From assembly GCA_946811185.2 (NCBI GenBank), contig OX328096.1, forward strand, positions 69,625,345 through 69,689,344: DNA of 64,000 nt, in the 5' to 3' direction. Below are positions 53,091 through 63,896 of this stretch, one piece after another (within the stretch, counting starts at the first letter, position 1; the number at the start of each line of letters is the position of its first letter). Origin of the DNA: Hippopus hippopus (Eukaryota > Mollusca > Bivalvia > Cardiida > Cardiidae). The position numbers and the translations under genes are program-made. Under the pieces are notes generated by a model. That model worked only from the letters and a program-made list of their open reading frames with translations. It was not told the DNA's origin and searched no databases.

Positions 53091-53964
53091 GTGATCAATT
53101 ATAAAACAGCTGGAAGACGAATTTATAAGGTAACATATGAATGGCGTGATCTTGTACGCCAATGTATTCTCAGCACAGAAGAGTCAATAGCATGGACAGC
53201 ACTAGCTAATACAAAGCACACACGAAGGATTACGGCGGAAGTTTGGAGTGTATTAAACTTTGAATTAAAAAGTATGGCATCAAAAGCAAATCTATGTGTT
53301 TTGAGAGGACACTGTGTGTCAAAATTGAAAACATTCTCCTGGAAAACTTTGCAAAAGGAACTATTGGAAAGAGCGCCTACTTTGGCATGGGTATTGTCAT
53401 TGTTTCAAGGTCACAATCAAAATAATGTGCCAGTCTCACTCACTGAATTACTACATGTAGCTGCTTCACTCCTAAGTATTTACAGTCAAGACCTTAGCTT
53501 AGTAAAACAACTGATGGCTATCACCCTGAAGCGGCGTGGGACAAAAGGGATTTTCAAAACCTTGTCTGGTTTAAACCTATTTGTAAGTTGTAAGAGGCCT
53601 CAAGAATATTTCTGTCATTCGGGAAAGACTTTGATCAGCCATTCTTGTGTAGGTCAGACACATGTCTTCAAAAAATTAGAACAAAGACCATCATCTGTTT
53701 CAGTGTGTAGCGTACAAATACAGGTTGTCAGGAAATGAGTTACAAGATGACAGACAGGAGACTGATTTAAAAAAAAATATGACCTGGCTTCTCTCCTCCC
53801 AACAGCAGATGACAGCAAATACTTATTGGAGGAGTTCACACCATCATATTCTTAGGGTCTGGGTAAATCTGATACCAGCATTTAAGTTCTGTGAGCCCCA
53901 TCTCACGAAGTACTTGTATATCAAGCACCCATACATGAACCAGACAGAGAAGATTAAAAGGTAA
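53091..53964 (+). pseudogene. second exon of the decayed gene
   Basis: Open from VINYKTAGRRIYKVTYEWRD for about 215 codons to 53738. The similarity then continues in other frames: RLSGNELQDDRQETDLKKNM, then DLASLLPTADDSKYLLEEF, then LRVWVNLIPAFKF and KYLYIKHPYMNQTEKIKR before AG|GTAAGG. Switching among three frames within 250 bp shows the copy is broken after 53.7 kb. No ATG starts this exon. Confidence 0.65.
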
Positions 53965-54424
53965 GGTAAAGTATTTTGAATTCACATTATTCATGATTTT
54001 TCAAGGTAAAGACATACAGGAGTACCTGAGGATAATTTCGGATCCTTTATTGTATTTTTCCATCTAAACAAACATTGTTACATCTTGTTATAATACTGTA
54101 TTTCGGCGTTGTATTTGAAGGGTTTTTTTGTAACAACATTCTTGTCTTTCATTGTTTCAGCTGCATGTATTTCTGTCTTTGTAAAGAATACATTAACTTT
54201 CATTATAAATACTCAGAAAACGAAAAGTTGTGAACATCTACATGGCCCGAAACATGATGACCGATGAACTGATTGCCGACAAAATGGAGCGTACAAAGTC
54301 GAACTAATTTATTGAATTTACCGACATTTGTTGCCCCGTGACCCCCAAGGGATGTCTGCTTGATCCAGTTATATATTATTTTACTAGCTACCAATCCATA
54401 TATCATTGATCGTATCCCCAATTC

Positions 54425-54735
54425 ATTTGAAGATTAAGGTATATCCTTCCGGGCCAAGACTTGAGTCCAGGGGGTCGCTGGTTGGAATCCCCAGCTCGGC
54501 CAATTTCTTTCCGAGGATGAATGATAATCGTAGCGACAGGATTAATCCCACTCTAATCTCTGATCCTCGTTTCGACGATTGTTATGTTGGAAAGCACACA
54601 GAGGCTTGGCAAGAATATTTTGAGAAGTATTGGTAAGGGAAAGCCCAGGAAAGCATGGCAAGGTGGACAGGCCGTCGCAATATAAATGAAATAATGTCAA
54701 AACGGCAATAAACACCATACAAGAAAATAAGAAAC
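54425..54735 (+). mobile_element. SINE-1
   Basis: Head TCCGGGCCAAGACTTGAGTC with GGTCGCTGGTTGGAATCCCC (B-box-like). Body GGAAAGCACACAGAGGCTTG and tail GTCGCAATATAAATGAAATA ATGTCAAAACGGCAATAAAC ACC. Diverged from the 18.16-kb copy. Confidence 0.78.
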
Positions 54736-54949
54736 AAATTACCCTCTGAGACAAATTTTTTGTAGACAAATTTGAAAAAAATCTCAAGCTTTGGATTATC
54801 CTGATGGTTTTTTCCATGAGAATATTTAAAGACAATGGATCAGGATCGTAAGTCAGACTATGCGTATATGATATTAGCCTGGGTTCCAGTCCGTTCATTT
54901 TTTCCTTTCCTGTCATTCGTACGTTACTTTGTCAAAAATGACGGCTTGG

Positions 54950-55055
54950 CGACGTCCGAAAACCGATCTCGGCGACATCTAGTCTACCTCGTTTACCCCA
55001 TCTCACAGTGGGCTGGGTAAACTAGATGTCGCTGCGATCGGTTTTCGAACGTAAA
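54950..55055. repeat. foldback palindrome upstream of the helicase fragment
   Basis: GTCCGAAAACCGATCTCGGC GACATCTAGT and ACTAGATGTCGCTGCGATCG GTTTTCGAAC are inverted arms around CTACCTCGTTTACCCC and GGGCTGGGTAAA. The palindrome ends about 115 bp before the helicase ATG and could belong to the same mobile unit. Confidence 0.7.
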
Positions 55056-55171
55056 TGTCTAAAAATAGATATTGAAATTCCTGTTTGTGCGCCGTCTTTG
55101 AAAATGTTGACAACATAACTTCAAACGGGAAATGATTGATTGATTGATCAAAAGCAAAAGGGTTATTCACA

Positions 55172-55611
55172 ATGACTTTGGAGGAGCGTTTAAGAATAAC
55201 TGCTAGTCGTTTCGACTGTTTGACTGTGAAAGAATTTCGAAAGGATGCGGTAACAAGTATTGTTGAAGGTGGAAATGTGTTCTTGATGGCACCGACTGGT
55301 TCGGGAAAGTCACTTGTTTATGAAGTAACCCCCGTTGTTCTTGAGTTGATCGGAAAATGCTCGAATCCATCGGTACTGCTTATAAGTCCGCTAGTAGCGT
55401 TGATTGAAGCACAAAGACAGAAATTAAGAAAGAAGGGTTTTAAGTCATCTTGGGACTGATACTCTAGATGTGAGTTATTATAAGTATGGGTTTGCAAGCC
55501 TTGAAGTGTTACTCAAGGAGAAACGAGATGTACTCTTATCTTCCAGTGTGCAGGAGGGGGTTTCAGCTGTATTCATAGATGAAGGGCATTGTATCATAAA
55601 ATGGTGAGTAA
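55172..55611 (+). pseudogene. RecQ-like helicase, N-terminal fragment with a frameshift
   Basis: The ATG at 55172 opens 95 codons (MTLEERLRITASRFDCLTVK...). They contain the Walker A motif APTGSGKS (about residue 43), the following VVL region and the Ia-type SPLVALIEAQ. After KGFKSS the frame shifts, and a second frame runs through LGTDTLDVSYYKYGFASLEV LL to VFIDEGHCIIKW. DEGH is the Walker B/DExH box, followed in RecQ by C..(Q/K)WG. AAATG|GTGAGT may be a donor. No downstream helicase motifs IV-VI appear before the inverted repeat. RecQ proteins are 3'-5' DNA helicases; this piece is too short and broken to act. It may be a host paralogue or a transposon-borne helicase. Confidence 0.8.
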
Positions 55612-55942
55612 AGAAGCTGGATGAAGAGTGTTTATGATTGCAATGACAGCACAGTAACGAAATTTATCAAGTAAACCTGCTGCAGGTCCAATTTATTTAG
55701 CTGCCGACTTCCTCATTTTTCATTTAGGATCGTACCAAATTAAACTCTACAAATGCAACCTGTAGAATTATATTTTTTTAAAGCAGAATTTTCTCTGGCT
55801 TGGTTTAGGTTGGTTATTGAGACAGTTTGGCCCTCAAACGTTTTCTTCCCCTAGTCGTTTCGTCCCGAATGGTCGAGCAAGAGCAAGGCTAATTTGTAAA
55901 GCCGGGCGAAATGTCGCAGATTTGCTGTAAAGGCACTTAGAT

Positions 55943-56016
55943 TGGTTCCTTCCCCTGATACAGCGAGTGTTTATACATATATCTTCCCCTGATACAGCGA
56001 GTGTTTATACATATAT
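55943..56016. repeat. 36-bp direct duplication
   Basis: CTTCCCCTGATACAGCGAGT GTTTATACATATAT occurs twice in immediate succession, right at the outer edge of the left inverted-repeat arm. Confidence 0.9.
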
Positions 56017-57722
56017 CTTGTAAATACTTTCTCTACGATCACTCTTATTGTTAGTGACTGGTATTCTTTACAGTTGGATGGGTTTTCCAACAAAGAAAAA
56101 AGTTTACAGTGCGTTTTTTTGTTAAAATTTCTTTAAAGCCAGTTGTAAACCCGAACTTGGCATCTCCACCTGTTTATGCAATAATTATTTGATCCCTTTC
56201 AGTGGCCTCAAGCTTTTTCAATAGAGATTTGTGTTTGTTCAGCTCGTATTGTCTCTGCATTGTTAAATTCTGCATTTGTGAAATTATTCACAATTTGTAA
56301 TTGCTGTTTCACTTTTTGTTCATCTTTCCTTCGTTGTCTTATATGTGGGCTGTAGTTATCTATGTCGACACCCAACATACTTTCTACTAAGAATAATGGC
56401 ATTATATATTGCAGAAATATCTGTAGCCGTGTAGTCATATGTTTTAAATAGTAACAGTTTTAATAGATTATTATTTATTGTGACGTCATCTACGTGCCTT
56501 ATAGCGCCATCTCTACGATGGTTGTTTTTTCTTCAAAATGCATAGGCCTTTTTTTTTTAAACAATATATAATAATATTTAATGTTCAAGCTTATAATTGA
56601 TAAAGGTTTTGATCGGTGGCTGAAAATCTCGCCACCTACTTAGGTTATAAAATCCTTCCGAAGAAGTTCATATCGTGTCACTGAAGCGAACAAATTAAAA
56701 CTTTCAATATCACAGAAAATCAAAATGTTTATGGAATGAATCTCACCCAGAACAAACCAAATCATATATCGCTATACCAAGCAATCCGGTATTTTAACGA
56801 CCGTTAGGAAAAGCATTTTGGAAACATTAAGGAAGAAGGAAATCTTGGTAATCAGCATTTGCCCTTGTTTCATAATTTTTTCTATATTTCTGTGACAAAT
56901 ACTTGCGCCATATGTCACACATCGTCTTCAACTGCTTTCAATTTTACCTCACCTAAGCTGTGTAAAGGATCAAGCCATATTTATTCTATTGCAGATATTC
57001 TCATATTGCTCAAGTCTGATAGTTTGTCATTTGATGATAAGTTTATTTACAATCGAATCGCTTAATTTATAGATTTTATTTTGTATAAATATTGAAAAAA
57101 TACATGTACAATTAAAGTTTTGAGTTTAGATATTTGTTCCATGTTTTTATCTGTGTGCACCTGCTTGTTCTCACTTTGCGTTATATCCAGATTTATTAAT
57201 TATGGTGTATAAGAAATATTTGGTAATAAACTGGGGGCATTTCTAGCGTGGCTGGTTTCGAAGAAGAAACGTCGAGGTGTTATATAGCCCTGTCGTCGTC
57301 CTCGTCGTTCAAAATTTTTCACATTTTATCATATTTCTGTCATTTCTTAAGATATTCACTTCAAAGTCGGACCATTTTTTTAATATTGAAAGGGAAACCC
57401 ATGCAAGAGGGGCAGGTAACCATCAAAATAGTTTTAACATAGTTATGTCCCTTTTTCGACTTAAAATGTTCACTAAAAATTAATCATTTTTAAAAGCAAC
57501 TGCAGCTAAGCGTTTGCACCCGCATGGTATGTGCTCTTGTTTTATCTTTGTTATCCAAAGTTAAATTGTTGGATACCCAGAAGTGTCTTGATGACGGTAT
57601 TCTAAAGATTCTATGATGTATTACGTCCCTTTGTAGTGTCGGGACTTTCCGAGCGGGTTTAAAAATAACTTCGAAAGCGAAAGTCGGGTTCTAATTTTAG
57701 TTCATATAATAACATTTCTTCA
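56011..57722. repeat. left arm of a ~1.7-kb inverted repeat
   Basis: Reverse complement of 62181-63896 over its whole length with scattered substitutions and small indels. One is a 6-bp difference in the short open frame near 56.39 kb. The inner 86 bp (57637-57722) are the inverted 3' end of the LTR found at 61.9 kb. It includes a worn family B MITE (about 56785-57000) and a 76-codon minus-strand frame (56438-56208). Confidence 0.92.
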
Positions 57723-57893
57723 TGTACAGCTTTATTAACTGGTCGAAAATGTGGATTCTTTGTTCTTAGGTTAAATTCTTTTTGTTGTATTTGATTACAA
57801 AGCATGCTTTGAAGTTCTTTCATGCATTTAAAGTGGCTTTCTGCCTGTTAGTCATGTTTAGAGAAGGCAAATTATTACATTTTCAGTTCAGCA

Positions 57894-58145
57894 TATCTAC
57901 CAGAAGAAGTAGAAACGAAGATGAAAGTAGCGAGGAGAACGTACAAGACATTGGAGCACGCAGTGGGAAACGAAAGAGGGGTCGAGGCTTGGGTAGAGAG
58001 AAGAGCAGAAGACGTAGTGCTTCTAGTGACTCTCCACAAAGAGGAGAGGAAACAGTTCGAGAAACCAGAAGAGACAGACGAGCTGACCGTGGACGTGGAG
58101 CAGGTAGAGCTCCACCTGCAGTGGACGGGGGAGCTATTGCGCTGA
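57894..58145 (+). CDS. possible exon with two overlapping open frames
   Basis: Follows a TACATTTTCAG acceptor (57880-57890). One frame is Arg/Ser-rich (RKRGRGLGREKSRRR, RETRRDRRADRGRG). The other reads AYLPEEVETKMKVARRTYKT, EAWVERRAEDVVLLVTLH and ends LQWTGELLR at the TGA near 58145. GC content is distinctly higher than around it. The second frame looks more like a folded protein, but I cannot decide between them and recognise neither. Confidence 0.35.
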   Translation, partial: YLPEEVETKMKVARRTYKTLEHAVGNERGVEAWVERRAEDVVLLVTLHKEERKQFEKPEETDELTVDVEQVELHLQWTGELLR

Positions 58146-58369
58146 TTTTAATGCACAGTAGACAGGATAATATAAATGTAAGCCAAGCTCATTATTGCAC
58201 AAAAACTTTATTTCCATGTCTCATTAATCGATGTTACTGTTTTATCCTTTTATTCACTTATGCCACTGTTCTAGCTATTCAAAAAAATGAGAGGGAGATG
58301 TTGAGTTAACTTTACCAAGCAACAGAATAATGTACTCTTTCATAATAAACTCTTTTGCATACGACTATG

Positions 58370-58525
58370 TGTGACTCTAATAACAGGATTTGTGTATACC
58401 AGGATAGAAAGCATTGTGGTAAAAAAAAATAATTGTACTCAGCATTTGCATATTTTTCATAGGTTTTGCAAAAGTCTTTTTTTCTCCAGGTCGTTGAAAT
58501 TGGGGATTTGTCAACAAAGACTTGA
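58370..58525. mobile_element. family B MITE fragment in the loop
   Basis: AGGATAGAAAGCATTGTGGT, TCAGCATTTGCATATTTTTC ATAGG and TTTCTCCAGGTCGTTGAAAT TGGGGA. Confidence 0.6.
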
Positions 58526-58748
58526 AAGAGGATCTTTCTTTTTCAATTTTCTCTGTTTATAAATGTGTTTATACTTTAAAACCAAAATTTACAATGAAAC
58601 AGTCCTGGACATTATCATCACCTAAGAGCCTTTTTTTTTTTTTTTTTTTTAGTTTTCTTCGACAACACACTTCTGAGCACCTTTTTAGTAATTGTGAAAC
58701 ACACAAGAAGAGATAAGCTGTTGCCATAATTTGACTGAAATAATGTAC

Positions 58749-59290
58749 TGTGAGGATTGTACATAAATTGTAATTACCGATTGTAAAATATTTAAAGCAT
58801 TTGCCATTCTCGTCATTATCGTATAAACATTTCCATTGTTTGTTAGTCTTACCTGTATCATCCTGATTTGCTCGCGATTACGTATCCGCGAAACTTTATA
58901 AACTTTATTGCACGTTAAAATCAGCGGTATTGTGACAGTTCGGTTACTTCCGTTTAAGTTTGGAACGTCTGGGTCCCGTTTGTCTATAGTTTTTTACAAC
59001 GTCGCGCACGTAGCGCGAAACCATTACTTTCGAATACCGATTGTGTATCGAACGTGACGTCATTATCATAACAAGCCGTTAAATATGAATAGACCGAATG
59101 TTTAAGTTAACGTCGCACTGTGCCAGAAACGGTTAGAACTGATAGACCTTTTAGAGAAAAGATGATTAACCAGGTAGGACATTAATTTTATATTGTATGT
59201 TGACCTGAAGAAATGTTATTATATGAACTAAACTTAGAACTCTACTTCGCTTTCTAAGTTTTTTTTAAACCCGCTCGGAAAGTTCCGATA
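58749..59290 (+). repeat. 5' LTR
   Basis: Begins TGTGAGGATTG and ends GGAAAGTTCCGATA. It contains the probable TATA segment TTTATAAACTTTATTGC at about 58896-58912 and GACGTCATTATCATAACAAG. Confidence 0.8.
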
Positions 59291-59739
59291 AATGGTGTCA
59301 GAAGTTAAAACATTTCAGTCTTAAGAAATTGATTTTGATTTGAAACTGTTGAAATAGTTTGATAGAACATTTTTTTTTTTTTTTTTTTTTTTAATCAAAA
59401 GAGTTTGGAATTTTTCACGAGAGGTTTGTTTAGTAGAGAATTTATTTTTCCAAAACTTCTTTAAAAAAATCAGGTTGAATTATTATTCTTTTTTTAATTT
59501 CTATAAGACAGTTTTTAGGTTGTAATGATGTACTATATAGAATAAAGATAAAATCAAAACAATATTAAAAGATAGTACATCATGACAAACTAAATCATAC
59601 ATATGTTAAACCATATATCCTTTTGTCTCTCCCTTTTACTTTTATTAGAGACTCCAATGTACACTGTGTGAAGACTTGACATTTGGAAGCAAGAAAGCAT
59701 GCATTTGACACCTGACAGAACAACACTCAGGTATATCCT

Positions 59740-60883
59740 ATAAATTTAAGAAGTGTTTTAAGATATTTAGAGGAAACGATAACCCACATAACTGCAAGAC
59801 GTCAAAAGGAGATTATATATTATTCAATCAAACAAGTGGAACAAAAGGTGAAGGAGCTGAGGAAGACCTTGAAATATTCATGAGAAGTGCAGAAGAAGAA
59901 CTCTGTAAAGATTTATGGAACCCAAATAATGAAACAAGAAAAGGAGACCATAAGTGAAGTAGGAGCAAAACAGAGAAGACTGGGTAGATTGGAAAGAGAT
60001 TTAGAGATGAGCGAAGACAGTGAAAGCGATGAGGAGGAAGATTTTATAAAATTTCAAAAACTGAACTTTGAAAATGAAATAATACTACTGGAATACCACG
60101 AAAGGCAAGAAGAAGAAGAAAGGAAAAAGGAGGAGGAAAAGAAGCGAGACGTGGATAGAAATACAGAAGAAGAGAAGATTAAACAAGAAGAAAGAGAAAA
60201 AGAAGAGGAGAAACAAGAGTTAGAAAGGAAGAAAGTAGATGTAAAAAAGAAAGAAGAGGAAAAGAAACAAGAACTAGGAAGACAAAAAAAGAAAGGAAGA
60301 AAGAAGAAGAAACAAAGAAGAAAGATGTGAAGAAACAAGAGTTAGAAAGGAAAGAAAAAGATAGAAAGAAAGAAGAAGATAGAAAAGAGGTCAAAAAGAG
60401 AAATGAAGAAGAAAGAAAGCATGAAAAAACAAATAAGATGGAATTAGAACACAAAAGAGGAGCTGAGAAAAATAAAGAAGAAGGAATACAGGAAGAAGAA
60501 AATAGGAGAAAGTTAAATTTAAAGAAGGAACACAGAAAGAAGGAAGAAGAAAGAACAAGAGTGGAAGAAGACACGGGAAAATCTCAAAGAAAAAGAAAGA
60601 AGTAATGAATAGAGAAGATAGAAAAGAGAAAGAAAAGAGGAGAGAGTTAAGTAAGAAAGAAGAAGACAGGAAGCAGGAGGAGGGAGAATTCAAGGAAGAA
60701 ATGAGTGAAATTAGAGGCAGATTCAGTAATTTAAACAGGAGAGAGAGACAGGGAAGAGGAGAGAACAATGATTTTCATAGAAGATGGATATATGTACGAA
60801 GAAACCACAATTGTCAAAAAGTTCAAATTGTTATAGATTTTTTTTTTTTTTTTTGTTCTTTTGTTCATAGTTCTACTCATTGA
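59740..60883 (+). pseudogene. Lys/Glu-rich coiled-coil reading frame inside the LTR element
   Basis: Three adjoining frames (59887-60330, 60327-60605, 60605-60883) each encode continuous Lys/Glu/Arg heptad-like sequence (KEEEKKRDV, ERKKVDVKKK, RRELSKKEED). They look like one long coiled-coil protein broken by two frameshifts. It begins with an acidic DSESDEEEDFIKF stretch and ends near NDFHRRWIYVRRNHN. It could be a degenerate gag-like or captured host gene. Low complexity prevents identification, and A/G-rich DNA alone can give such frames. Confidence 0.45.
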
Positions 60884-60884
60884 A

Positions 60885-61898
60885 AATTTTATTTGAAAAT
60901 GCTCATATCTCATTGTGGAAACACAAGTACCTTCCTACAAGTTATGTGAATCTATAGTGGTTCTGTTATATTGAATTTAAATTGTTAAACTGTTAGTTGA
61001 ACATTTACACTAATTATTTTTAAAAGTAATATTTCAGTTATTTTTCACAGAGAACTTTTTACTCCCTATGATGCCAAGTTCTAGTGTAATTTAACTTTTC
61101 ACTGAAATTGAGAGTGATTCTTCTCGTCATTTACAATTCCAGTAACTTTAATGGTTTTTTTTTTTCCTTAAAACATAGACTGGACTTAGTCATAATTGTT
61201 TAAATGTAAAATATAAGTGTACTTTATTGCACAAAATTTCAACATGTCAATCTGAAAACTGATATGTGATGTTAATCTGAAAACTGATATTAGATGAAAA
61301 TCAAAAAACTGATCCTTGATGTCATGCCAAAAACCGTTTATGAGGACCACTCACTAACAAACAACATGATGAAAGATGACCCCATTTTACCAAAACCTAG
61401 ACGCCGGAACGAAGACTCCATTGAAGACTCATACAGATGATACCAGATGAAGGAAGATTTTTCACAGGTCAAACCAGTGACACTTTTCATTAATTTATTC
61501 TTTAAAGTGTATAGTGTGAGAGAAACTAACATTTAATTTATTGTGTATTCCTTAACATGACATTCATCAATATTTACAGTGTAACATTAAATATAAAGTG
61601 TAGTGAACATTTATCAATAAGTTCCTACTGATAGTGACAATTTACATGTAGTTCAGAAAGTGACAATTCCTTTAAGATTCAACTGTGATAGACACTTTTA
61701 TGTGCCATAATTCAAATATTTAGTGCAATTTAATTCAATAATATTTATTGTCAATTTGGCATTATGTTATTGTTAATGGGCAAGTAAAACATTTATTTAC
61801 ATCTATGTCTATACTTATAATAGGTAAGTCCTGTATTTTTTATGCTCTAAATATTTCATCTTAAAGAATTGGGACAGTTCTTTTGTAGGTCGGGGGTA
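60885..61898. other. 3' interior of the LTR element, non-coding
   Basis: AT-rich, with several short T runs and a duplicated TCTGAAAACTGATAT motif (about 61252-61290). No pol-like motif such as YxDD is seen in any frame. Confidence 0.55.
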
Positions 61899-61899
61899 A

Positions 61900-62266
61900 T
61901 GTGAGGATTGTACATAAATTGTAATTACCGATTGTTAAATATTTAAAGCTTTTGCCATTCTCGTCATTAACGTATAAACATTCCAACGTCGCGCGAAACC
62001 ATTACTTTCAAATACCGATTGTGAATGGAATGTGACGTTATTATCATAACAAGCCGTTAAATGTAAATAGACAGATTTAAGTTAACGTCGCATTGTGCCA
62101 GAAACGGTTAGAGTTGATAAACCTTTCAGACAAAAGATGATTAACCAGGTAGGACATTAATTTTATATTGTATGTCGACCTGAAGAAATGTCATTATATG
62201 AACTAAAATTAGAACCCGACTTTCGCTTTCAAAGTTATTTTTAAACCCGCTCGGAAAGTCCCGACA
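61900..62266 (+). repeat. 3' LTR, internally deleted
   Basis: Begins TGTGAGGATTGTACATAAAT and ends AAAGTCCCGACA. It passes from CGTATAAACATTCC straight to AACGTCGCGCGAAACC, missing the promoter-containing segment of the 5' LTR. Its last 86 bp belong to the inverted repeat. Confidence 0.8.
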
Positions 62267-63896
62267 CTACAAAGGGACGTAATACATCATAGAATCTTTA
62301 GAATACCGTCATCAAGACACTTCTGGGTATCCAACAATTTAACTTTGGATAACAAAGATAAAACAAGAGCACATACCATGCGGGTGCAAACGCTTAGCTG
62401 CAGTTGCTTTTAAAAATGATTAATTTTTAGTGAACATTTTAAGTCGAAAAAGGGACATAACTATGTTAAAACTATTTTGATGGTTACCTGCCCCTCTTGC
62501 ATGGGTTTCCCTTTCAATATTAAAAAAATGGTCCGACTTTGAAGTGAATATCTTAAGAAATGACAGAAATATGATAAAATGTAAAAAATTTTGAACGACG
62601 AGGACGACGACAGGGCTATATAACACCTCGACGTTTCTTCTTCGAAACCAGCCACGCTAGAAATGCCCCCAGTTTATTACCAAATATTTCTTATACACCA
62701 TAATTAATAAATCTGGATATAACGCAAAGTGAGAACAAGCAGGTGCACACAGATAAAAACATGGAACAAATATCTAAACTCAAAACTTTAATTGTACATG
62801 TATTTTTTCAATATTTATACAAAATAAAATCTATAAATTAAGCGATTCGATTGTAAATAAACTTATCATCAAATGACAAACTATCAGACTTGAGCAATAT
62901 GAGAATATCTGCAATAGAATAAATATGGCTTGATCCTTTACACTGCTTAGGTGAGGTAAAATTGAAAGCAGTTGAAGACGATGTGTGACATATGGCGCAA
63001 GTATTTGTCACAGAAATATAGAAAAAATTATGAAACAAGGGCAAATGCTGATTACCATTTCCTTCTTCCTTAATGTTTCCAAAATGCTTTTCCTAACGGT
63101 CGTTAAAATACCGGATTGCTTGGTATAGCGATATATGATTTGGTTTGTTCTGGGTGAGATTCATTCCATAAATATTTTGATTTTCTGTGATATTGAAAGT
63201 TTTAATTTGTTCGCTTCAGTGACATGATATGAACTTCTTCGGAAGGATTTTATAACGTAAGTAGGTGGCGAGATTTTCAGCCACCGATCAAAACCTTTAT
63301 CAATTATAAGCTTGAACATTATATATTATTATATATTGTTAAAAATAAAAAAGGCCTATGCACTTTGAAGAAAAAACAACCATCGTAGAGATGGCGCTAT
63401 AAGGCACGTAGATGACGTCACAATAAATAATAATCTATTAAAACTGTTACTATTTAAAATATATGACTACACGGCTACAGATATTTCTGCAAAATCAATA
63501 TATAATGCCATTATTCTTAGTAGAAAGTATGTTGGGTGTCGACATAGATAACTACAGCCTACATATAAGACAACGAAGGAAAAATGAACAAAAAGTGAAA
63601 CAGCAATTACAAATTGTGAATAATTTCACGAATGCAGAATTTAACAATGCAGAGACAATACGAGCTGAACAAACACAAATCTCTATTGAAAAAGCTTGAG
63701 GCCACTGAAAGGGATCAAATAATTATTGCATAAACAGGTGGAGATGCCAAGTTCGGGTTTACAACTGGCTTTAAAGAAATTTTAACAAAAAAACGCACTG
63801 TAAACTTTTTTCTTTGTTGGAAAACCCATCCAACTGTAAAGAATACCAGTCACTAACAATAAGAGTGATCGTAGAGAAAGTATTTACAAGATATAT
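62181..63896. repeat. right arm of the ~1.7-kb inverted repeat
   Basis: Begins inside the 3' LTR (TGAAGAAATGTCATTATATG) and ends CAAGATATAT, mirroring the left arm. The arms face each other across a 4.46-kb loop. Their small differences argue against a simple assembly palindrome. Confidence 0.92.
63463..63699 (+). CDS. hypothetical 78-residue protein in the right arm
   Basis: MTTRLQIFLQNQYIMPLFLV, then SMLGVDIDNYS, RQRRKNEQKVKQQLQ and a helical, Glu/Gln/Asn-rich tail ending QTQISIEKA. The mirror copy in the left arm (56438-56208) is also open but lacks two residues. A hydrophobic N-terminal segment is followed by a coiled-coil-like stretch. Not recognised. Open frames in both copies are weak evidence of coding. 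Confidence 0.3.
   Translation: MTTRLQIFLQNQYIMPLFLVESMLGVDIDNYSLHIRQRRKNEQKVKQQLQIVNNFTNAEFNNAETIRAEQTQISIEKA

Larger units (their letters stand above)
48981..53964 (+). pseudogene. decayed two-exon gene: ZAD-like N-terminus plus long C-terminal region of an uncharacterised invertebrate family
   Basis: Exon 1 (48981-49582) encodes MNAGGRLTTKTTPRKKVEKD, then VICLLCSQWIEVKRKCKIFK YVQETEVSKMIRNFVGDGL. A TGA and a 2-bp frame change follow, then CNHCLDKAASFSIFQTQIRD. The two CxxC pairs around CKIFKYVQ look like a zinc-binding ZAD-type fold. An in-frame 135-bp duplication repeats KAASF.IFQ.QIRD, then PRKSCRLLFSP and HASTQTND. The donor GTG|GTAATA joins in phase to the acceptor GATTGCAG at 53090. 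Exon 2 (53091-53964) has YEWRDLVRQC, LRGHCVSKLKTFSWKTLQKE LLERAPTL, then frame breaks and LLPTADDSKYLLEEFTPSYS. I recall this arrangement from expanded uncharacterised (possibly DUF6589-containing) invertebrate proteins; that link is memory, not a search. Function unknown. Confidence 0.65.
58749..62266 (+). mobile_element. LTR retroelement without recognisable pol
   Basis: Direct repeats TGTGAGGATTGTACATAAAT ...CCGA(T/C)A at 58749-59290 and 61900-62266 are the LTRs. The 5' LTR is about 175 bp longer because of a segment with TATAAACTTTATTGC that the 3' LTR lacks. Two bases after the 5' LTR, TGGTGTCAGAAG (59293-59304) is a primer-binding-site-like sequence, compatible with a tRNA-Leu 3' end. 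GGTCGGGGGTAA before the 3' LTR is a short polypurine tract. The 2.6-kb interior holds a Lys/Glu-rich coiled-coil frame but no reverse transcriptase, RNase H or integrase, so it is a non-autonomous (LARD-like) element. Confidence 0.8.

Noticed and set aside
54542..54916. 124-codon minus-strand frame
   Set aside because: Mostly antisense of SINE-1 with no domain.
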